A stretch of 10,605 nucleotides of DNA from Lactobacillus sp. (lineage in GTDB: Bacteria > Bacillota > Bacilli > Lactobacillales > Lactobacillaceae), in assembly GCA_003482405.1 (NCBI GenBank), contig DMZB01000261.1:1-10605 (forward strand). The letters run 5' to 3'. Positions 6,115 to 10,605 of the stretch are shown in pieces (within the stretch, counting starts at the first letter, position 1; each line of letters starts with the position of its first letter). A program made the translations under genes and the position numbers. The notes beneath the pieces are model-generated. The model had not been told where the DNA came from and did not search any database. It saw nothing but the letters and a program-made list of their open reading frames with translations.

Positions 6115-7350
6115 ATGCGTTTAGCACAATTGCCGCAAGAATTTGTGGGTGCACAACCCATTTTAACAACGCTGGAAGGCGCTGGTTATGAAGCCTATTT
6201 TGTCGGTGGCTCCGTACGGGATACAATTTTGGGTAAGCCGATTCATGACGTGGATATTGCTACTAGTGCATATCCAGAGGAAGTTAAGGCGCTCTTCAAA
6301 CGGACGGTTGACACCGGAATTGAACATGGAACGGTCATGATTCTTGATCATGGCACCGGTTATGAAACGACGACTTTTCGGACAGAATCAGGCTATCAGG
6401 ATTATCGCCGGCCAGACAAAGTGACGTTTGTCCGCCACTTAGAAGACGATTTAAAACGCCGTGACTTTACGATCAACGCCCTTGCATTGCGGCAGGACGG
6501 TGAAGTCATTGACCTGTTTGACGGTCTGGCAGACCTTAAGGCAGGTGTCATTCGTGCCGTGGGAGACCCTGAGGACCGTTTTGGTGAAGATGCGTTGCGC
6601 ATGATGCGGGCCGTTCGCTTCGCCAGTCAGTTAAACTTTGATATTGAAACCAAAACTTTAGCCGCCATCAAAGATCATGCTCACTTACTGAGTCAGATTG
6701 CGGTAGAACGGATTCACGATGAATTTGTTCGCATGATGTTGGGTACCGCTGCACACCGTGGCCTCAGTTTGATGATTCAAACGAAACTGGCTGATTACTG
6801 CCCGGGGTTGGTGGGCCATACCATCGATTTGTCAACGATTGCTACAGTGCGTCAACTGGCACCAGCCAACGAAGTCGAAGTTTGGACAATGGTTGCTTTT
6901 CACCTAGGCCTATCGTATCCAGACACCGTGGAGTTCTTGCAGGCGTGGAAGACGGCTAATCATATCATTAAAGCAGCCAATCAGGCGTTACATTTGGCCT
7001 ATGCCCAACAGTACCATGGGGTGACCAAACAGCTCTTATTTGCGATGAATGCAGATACGATTGAGGCCGGTACTAACGTGGCACGAATGAGTGGTTATGG
7101 TCCAGATGACCCGAATAAGTGGCTGAACGTGTACCAGGACTTACCGATTCACGATTCCCACGAACTCGCTTTGACCGGTGCGGACCTGATTAAACGTGCC
7201 GGTTTAAAACCAGGTCCCGAAGTTGGGGATATTTTGCAAAAGGTTCAGAATGCGGTGATTACAGAAAAGGTTGCCAATGATGGGGAGACACTCATCAAAT
7301 ATGTACAGGACAATCTATTAACCGATGATGATTCTTCAAAAACGAAGTAA
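6115..7350 (+). CDS. cca: CCA tRNA nucleotidyltransferase
   Basis: This enzyme adds or repairs the 3'-terminal CCA of tRNAs using CTP and ATP, without a nucleic acid template. The 411-residue product has a class II nucleotidyltransferase head: GGSVRD at 31-36, metal-binding Asp45 and Asp47 in DVD, and the RRDFTIN motif at 115-121, followed by the helical neck region with EDALRMMRAVRFASQL. The helical body and tail extend to the end, a length usual for Bacillota CCA enzymes. Two starts are possible. ATG 6115 gives the family-like start MRLAQLPQEF and has AAGGGATGG upstream (6100-6108). ATG 6097 adds six residues with GGTGAT at 6082-6087 upstream. I prefer 6115. The gene is divergent from yitT and begins a probable operon with the ABC-F gene 38 nt downstream. 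Confidence 0.95.
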   Translation: MRLAQLPQEFVGAQPILTTLEGAGYEAYFVGGSVRDTILGKPIHDVDIATSAYPEEVKALFKRTVDTGIEHGTVMILDHGTGYETTTFRTESGYQDYRRPDKVTFVRHLEDDLKRRDFTINALALRQDGEVIDLFDGLADLKAGVIRAVGDPEDRFGEDALRMMRAVRFASQLNFDIETKTLAAIKDHAHLLSQIAVERIHDEFVRMMLGTAAHRGLSLMIQTKLADYCPGLVGHTIDLSTIATVRQLAPANEVEVWTMVAFHLGLSYPDTVEFLQAWKTANHIIKAANQALHLAYAQQYHGVTKQLLFAMNADTIEAGTNVARMSGYGPDDPNKWLNVYQDLPIHDSHELALTGADLIKRAGLKPGPEVGDILQKVQNAVITEKVANDGETLIKYVQDNLLTDDDSSKTK

Positions 7351-7388
7351 ATTGTTTAGTTAAGGATAAGGATGGCTAGGGACTAAGA

Positions 7389-9302
7389 ATGCAGACATTA
7401 CGAGCAGACGCGTTAACAAGTGTCTACGGCGAAAAAACATTATTCGATAAGATTTCTTTTTTAATCGGTGAAAATGACCGAATCGGTTTAATCGGAACCA
7501 ACGGAAGTGGCAAAACCTCTCTGCTAAATACGATTGCCGGTGTTAGTCCACAAGACTCCGGGACGATTGAAACGCCTAATGACTATCGCATCAGTTATTT
7601 GCGGCAAATTCCGGTGTTGGATGACACGTTGTCTGTGATGGAGGCCGTGTTTGCCGGTGCTCAACCGGTGTTTGCGACAATTCGTGAATACGAACAGGCA
7701 TTGGCTCAATACAGCACCCATCCAGAAGATGAGAAGGCTTTAGCGCGTTATACGCGTGCCGAAGCCAAGATGAATCAGGAAGACGCGTGGTTAGCGGAAA
7801 GTAACGTTAAAACGATTTTGACACAGTTGCATATTACTGACTTGGATCAGCAAGTAAAGACCTTGTCAGGCGGTCAGCGCAAACGTGTGGGACTGGCCCA
7901 GGTTCTCATTCAGGCACCTGATTTATTATTGTTGGACGAACCAACAAACCACCTGGACTTTGATTCCATTGACTGGTTGGAAAAATATTTGGCAAGTTAT
8001 CGTGGGGCAGTGTTGGTTGTAACCCATGATCGTTACTTCTTGGATGCTGTCGCGACGCGTATTTTTGAATTATCGTTTGGCTCGTTATACGAGTACCAAG
8101 GCAATTACCAGGCGTTTGTGGGGCAGAAAGCCGAACGTGTTGAGCACGAAGCAGAAGCTGACCGCAAACAAACACAGTTATACAAAAAAGAGCTCGCTTG
8201 GATGCGGACGTCACCGCAAGCCCGCAGTACAAAGCAACAGGCACGGGTGAACCACTTTAATGACCTGAAAGACAACCTCAACACGTTACAAGTGGATGAA
8301 GATGTCGATATTAATCTTGGCCAGCAACGGCTAGGAAAAAAGGTCATTACTGCGGAACACGTAAATTTGCAACTAGGTGATCATAAGCTACTGAATGATT
8401 TTAATTTGCTGATTCAAGCTGGGGACCGTATCGGCATCACGGGTGTTAACGGCGCCGGTAAAACAAGTTTGCTAAACGTTTTGGCCCAACGGATTCCTGT
8501 CGACAGTGGGACGGTCACGATTGGTGAAACCGTGAAGTTGGCGTACTACACCCAGCAAACGGAGCCAATTCCAGGCGATAAACGTGTAATCAGTTACCTG
8601 AATGAAGTGGCTGAGACGGTCACTGACAAGGACGGCAACGAAATTAGCACAACTAATTTGCTTGAGCAGTTCCTGTTTCCACGCTTTATGCATGGTACAC
8701 TGATCCGCAAATTGTCTGGCGGCGAGAAGCGGCGTCTTTATCTGTTGAAGTTACTCATGGAACAGCCTAACGTCTTATTTTTGGACGAACCGACCAACGA
8801 TTTGGATATCGGGACGTTAACGGTGTTGGAAGATTATTTGAGTAAGTTTGCCGGCACCGTTATCACCGTGTCACATGACCGGTATTTCTTGGATAAGGTT
8901 GCCGACCAGTTACTGGTTTTTGATGGTCATGGTAAAATTGACGCCTTTAATGGTCAGTTTAGTGATTACTTACAACGGCAGGCAAATAAACCCAGTGACG
9001 CCAACAAAAATACTCAAAAAAATGTCAAACAAACGCCCGATTCTGCGAGCGAAACTGAGTCTGGTACAGTTGTGAAGGCCAAACACAAACTGACCTATGC
9101 CGAGCAAAAAGAATGGGATGGCATTGAGGACCAAATCGACGCATTGGAGCAAAAAAAGTCGACAATCAGTACTCAAATGAACGAGAATGGTGCTGACTAC
9201 GGCAAACTAGCCGATTTACAGCGTGAATTTGAGGAAACGGATAGCGCACTGAATACGGCAATGGAGCGTTGGGATTATTTAAGTCAATTTGTGTCTGAAT
9301 AA
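7389..9302 (+). CDS. ABC-F family ATPase, YfmR/Uup type
   Basis: A 637-residue soluble protein with two ABC ATPase domains and no membrane segment, so it is an ABC-F translation factor rather than a transporter. Domain 1 has Walker A GTNGSGKT at 36-43, signature LSGGQ at 159-163 and LLLLDEPTNHLD at 179-190. Domain 2 has GVNGAGKT at 352-359, LSGGE at 442-446 and DEPTNDLD beginning at 466. Both Walker B glutamates are kept. The interdomain linker at about 235-310 contains charged helices. A C-terminal coiled coil at about 560-637 (TYAEQKEWDGIEDQIDALEQ) and the DEPTNDLD second domain point to the Uup/YfmR subgroup. Known members act at the ribosome; B. subtilis YfmR is reported to overlap with EF-P in relieving stalls. 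AGGG at 7378-7381, 7 nt upstream, supports the ATG at 7389. I see no reason to call it an antibiotic-resistance protein. Confidence 0.92.
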   Translation: MQTLRADALTSVYGEKTLFDKISFLIGENDRIGLIGTNGSGKTSLLNTIAGVSPQDSGTIETPNDYRISYLRQIPVLDDTLSVMEAVFAGAQPVFATIREYEQALAQYSTHPEDEKALARYTRAEAKMNQEDAWLAESNVKTILTQLHITDLDQQVKTLSGGQRKRVGLAQVLIQAPDLLLLDEPTNHLDFDSIDWLEKYLASYRGAVLVVTHDRYFLDAVATRIFELSFGSLYEYQGNYQAFVGQKAERVEHEAEADRKQTQLYKKELAWMRTSPQARSTKQQARVNHFNDLKDNLNTLQVDEDVDINLGQQRLGKKVITAEHVNLQLGDHKLLNDFNLLIQAGDRIGITGVNGAGKTSLLNVLAQRIPVDSGTVTIGETVKLAYYTQQTEPIPGDKRVISYLNEVAETVTDKDGNEISTTNLLEQFLFPRFMHGTLIRKLSGGEKRRLYLLKLLMEQPNVLFLDEPTNDLDIGTLTVLEDYLSKFAGTVITVSHDRYFLDKVADQLLVFDGHGKIDAFNGQFSDYLQRQANKPSDANKNTQKNVKQTPDSASETESGTVVKAKHKLTYAEQKEWDGIEDQIDALEQKKSTISTQMNENGADYGKLADLQREFEETDSALNTAMERWDYLSQFVSE

Positions 9303-9351
9303 ATGTGTTTAGATGGATGACCGTATTGATTGAAACGAAAGGGAGCAAAAT

Positions 9352-10302
9352 ATGTTAGAAGACGCGTATTTAAACCTTGAACGATATGTTTATGAACACG
9401 GTACCGTGAAGTCGGACCGCACCGGTACTGGCACTAAGTCAACGTTTGGTTACCAAATGCGATTTGATTTAAACGAGGGCTTTCCTTTGTTGACCACAAA
9501 AAAGGTGCCCTTTGGTTTGATTAAAAGTGAGCTTTTGTGGTTCTTACACGGTGACACAAACATCCGCTTTTTGCTTGAACATAAAAACCATATTTGGGAT
9601 GAATGGGCCTTTCAACGCTATATTGATAGTGACGCATACAAAGGTCCCGACATGACGGACTTCGGGCGCCGGAGCTTGGTCGATCCTGAATTTAATGCTC
9701 ATTATCAAGAAGAAAAAAAGCAATTTGATGACCAGATTTTGCATGATGATGCTTTTGCAAAGCAATTTGGCGAATTGGGGCTCGTGTACGGTGCTCAGTG
9801 GCGTAAGTGGAAAACATCGACGGGTGAAACAATCGATCAGTTAGGTAATGTTATCAACATGATTAAGCAGCATCCGGATTCACGGCGGATGATCGTGTCT
9901 GCGTGGAATCCAGAAGATGTTCCAACCATGGCATTGCCACCGTGTCACACCCTGTTCCAGTTTTATGTTGCAGATGGCAAATTATCGTGTCAATTGTATC
10001 AGCGCTCCGGTGACATCTTCCTGGGTGTCCCATTTAATATTGCAAGTTATGCCTTATTGACGTCGATGGTCGCAAAAGAATGCCACTTACAAGTGGGTGA
10101 GTTTGTGCATACATTAGGGGACGCACACATCTATCTCAATCACCTTGACCAAGTTAAAGAGCAGTTATCACGAACACCTCGACAAGCACCAAAGCTGTGG
10201 TTAAACGATGACAAAGACAGTATCTTTGATTATGACATGCATGACATTAAAGTGACCGATTATAATCCACTGCCGGCCATCAAAGCACCAGTAGCCGTTT
10301 GA
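9352..10302 (+). CDS. thyA: Thymidylate synthase
   Basis: ThyA converts dUMP and methylenetetrahydrofolate to dTMP and dihydrofolate in the cytoplasm. The 316-residue product contains the phosphate-binding Arg23 in DRTGTGT, the conserved stretch [20 protein letters not shown], and the active-site motif PPCH with Cys198. [20 protein letters not shown] follows, and the C-terminus is IKAPVAV. Residues at about 88-140 form the extra segment that makes the L. casei-type enzyme longer than the 264-residue E. coli enzyme; length and Cys198 match L. casei ThyA. AAAGGGAG at 9338-9344, 7 nt before the ATG, supports the start. It lies 49 nt after the ABC-F gene and 46 nt before dfrA. ThyA with DHFR is the classic pair, because ThyA is the reaction that consumes reduced folate. 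Confidence 0.98.
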   Translation: MLEDAYLNLERYVYEHGTVKSDRTGTGTKSTFGYQMRFDLNEGFPLLTTKKVPFGLIKSELLWFLHGDTNIRFLLEHKNHIWDEWAFQRYIDSDAYKGPDMTDFGRRSLVDPEFNAHYQEEKKQFDDQILHDDAFAKQFGELGLVYGAQWRKWKTSTGETIDQLGNVINMIKQHPDSRRMIVSAWNPEDVPTMALPPCHTLFQFYVADGKLSCQLYQRSGDIFLGVPFNIASYALLTSMVAKECHLQVGEFVHTLGDAHIYLNHLDQVKEQLSRTPRQAPKLWLNDDKDSIFDYDMHDIKVTDYNPLPAIKAPVAV

Positions 10303-10348
10303 TCGCGGCACAAGAATACCGATTAGTTAAGAGTAAGGGGTAACCATT

Positions 10349-10605
10349 TTGTTGAGTTTAATTTGGGCGGAAGATCGCAATCATCTGATTGGTCGTAATG
10401 GACAGCTACCATGGCACTTACCAGCAGATGCGCGTTTTTTTCGGCAACAGACTACTGGTCATGCCGTGATTATGGGGAAACGCACATTCTTATCATTAGG
10501 CAAGCCGTTGCCGAACCGCAGAAATCTCGTGTTATCGTCGACTTTGCCGGACCAGCCAGGAATTTTATTGTTCCCGATGTTGGCAGGGGTCGCCAATTGG
10601 ACTAC
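10349..10605 (+). CDS. dfrA: Dihydrofolate reductase, N-terminal part (3' end outside window)
   Basis: The open frame encodes at least 85 residues of a DHFR and runs off the right edge. DHFR reduces dihydrofolate to tetrahydrofolate with NADPH and is the target of trimethoprim. Visible features are the strand LSLIWAEDRNHLIG, the substrate-site motif GQLPWHLPAD with Trp22 and catalytic Asp27, and the NADPH-site stretch VIMGKRTFLSLGKPLPNRRNLVLS. No ATG lies near the expected N-terminus. The start is taken as TTG at 10349, with AAGGGG at 10335-10340 lying 8 nt upstream; the adjacent TTG at 10352 is an alternative. It follows thyA by 46 nt with no terminator between them, so the two are probably cotranscribed. 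Confidence 0.95.
   Translation, partial: MLSLIWAEDRNHLIGRNGQLPWHLPADARFFRQQTTGHAVIMGKRTFLSLGKPLPNRRNLVLSSTLPDQPGILLFPMLAGVANWT

Noticed and set aside
7906..8244. 112-codon minus-strand open frame inside the ABC-F gene
   Set aside because: It lies opposite conserved Walker B and linker sequence, has no ribosome-binding site, and its product looks like a shadow translation.
7389..9302. ABC-F protein as an antibiotic-resistance determinant
   Set aside because: The coiled-coil C-terminus, second-domain motif and core-operon setting fit the housekeeping YfmR/Uup group; nothing indicates a ribosome-protection resistance subtype.
1..10605. tRNA, rRNA, CRISPR array, insertion sequence, riboswitch or T-box
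   Set aside because: Reading both strands, I found no cloverleaf, no regularly spaced repeats, no transposase with terminal repeats and no recognisable riboswitch core in the intergenic regions.

Overview
The window looks like a stretch of core chromosome from a lactic acid bacterium (Lactobacillaceae, Bacillota). The ribosome-binding sites are strong AGGAGG or GGAGGTGA types. The thymidylate synthase is 316 residues long with its active cysteine at position 198, the same length and position I recall for the Lactobacillus casei enzyme. The gene order rpsA, der, hup, TPR protein, YitT protein, cca is a compressed version of the order I remember from Bacillus subtilis (ypfD, der, hbs, ypiA, ypjC, cca). 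I cannot name the species.

Layout. 1-599 is the 3' end of rpsA (ribosomal protein S1) with a hairpin terminator. Next on the + strand come der (ribosome-assembly GTPase), hup (DNA-binding protein HU, with its own likely promoter, a leader of about 110 nt and a terminator) and a TPR protein resembling YpiA. A bidirectional terminator with a 16-bp stem at 4084-4151 separates these from a two-gene minus-strand unit. That unit is a YitT-family membrane protein followed 33 nt later by a tyrosine-recombinase-like protein that has lost its recognisable catalytic residues. A divergent promoter region (about 5983-6114) holds a 7-bp inverted repeat and faces a second + strand unit: cca (tRNA CCA-adding enzyme), a YfmR/Uup-type ABC-F ATPase, thyA and dfrA. 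The dfrA gene starts at a TTG codon and runs off the right edge. Gaps in this unit are only 38-49 nt with no terminator seen, so it is probably one operon.

How the genes fit together. The left and right blocks serve translation and its supply: S1 for mRNA binding, Der for 50S assembly, CCA enzyme for tRNA ends, and an ABC-F factor acting on the ribosome. ThyA and DHFR form a metabolic pair: ThyA makes dTMP and releases dihydrofolate, which DHFR recycles. No tRNA, rRNA, insertion sequence, prophage or CRISPR array is visible. The least ordinary item is the recombinase-like protein at 4240-5073, which has the fold but not the catalytic residues and sits among housekeeping genes with no sign of a mobile element.
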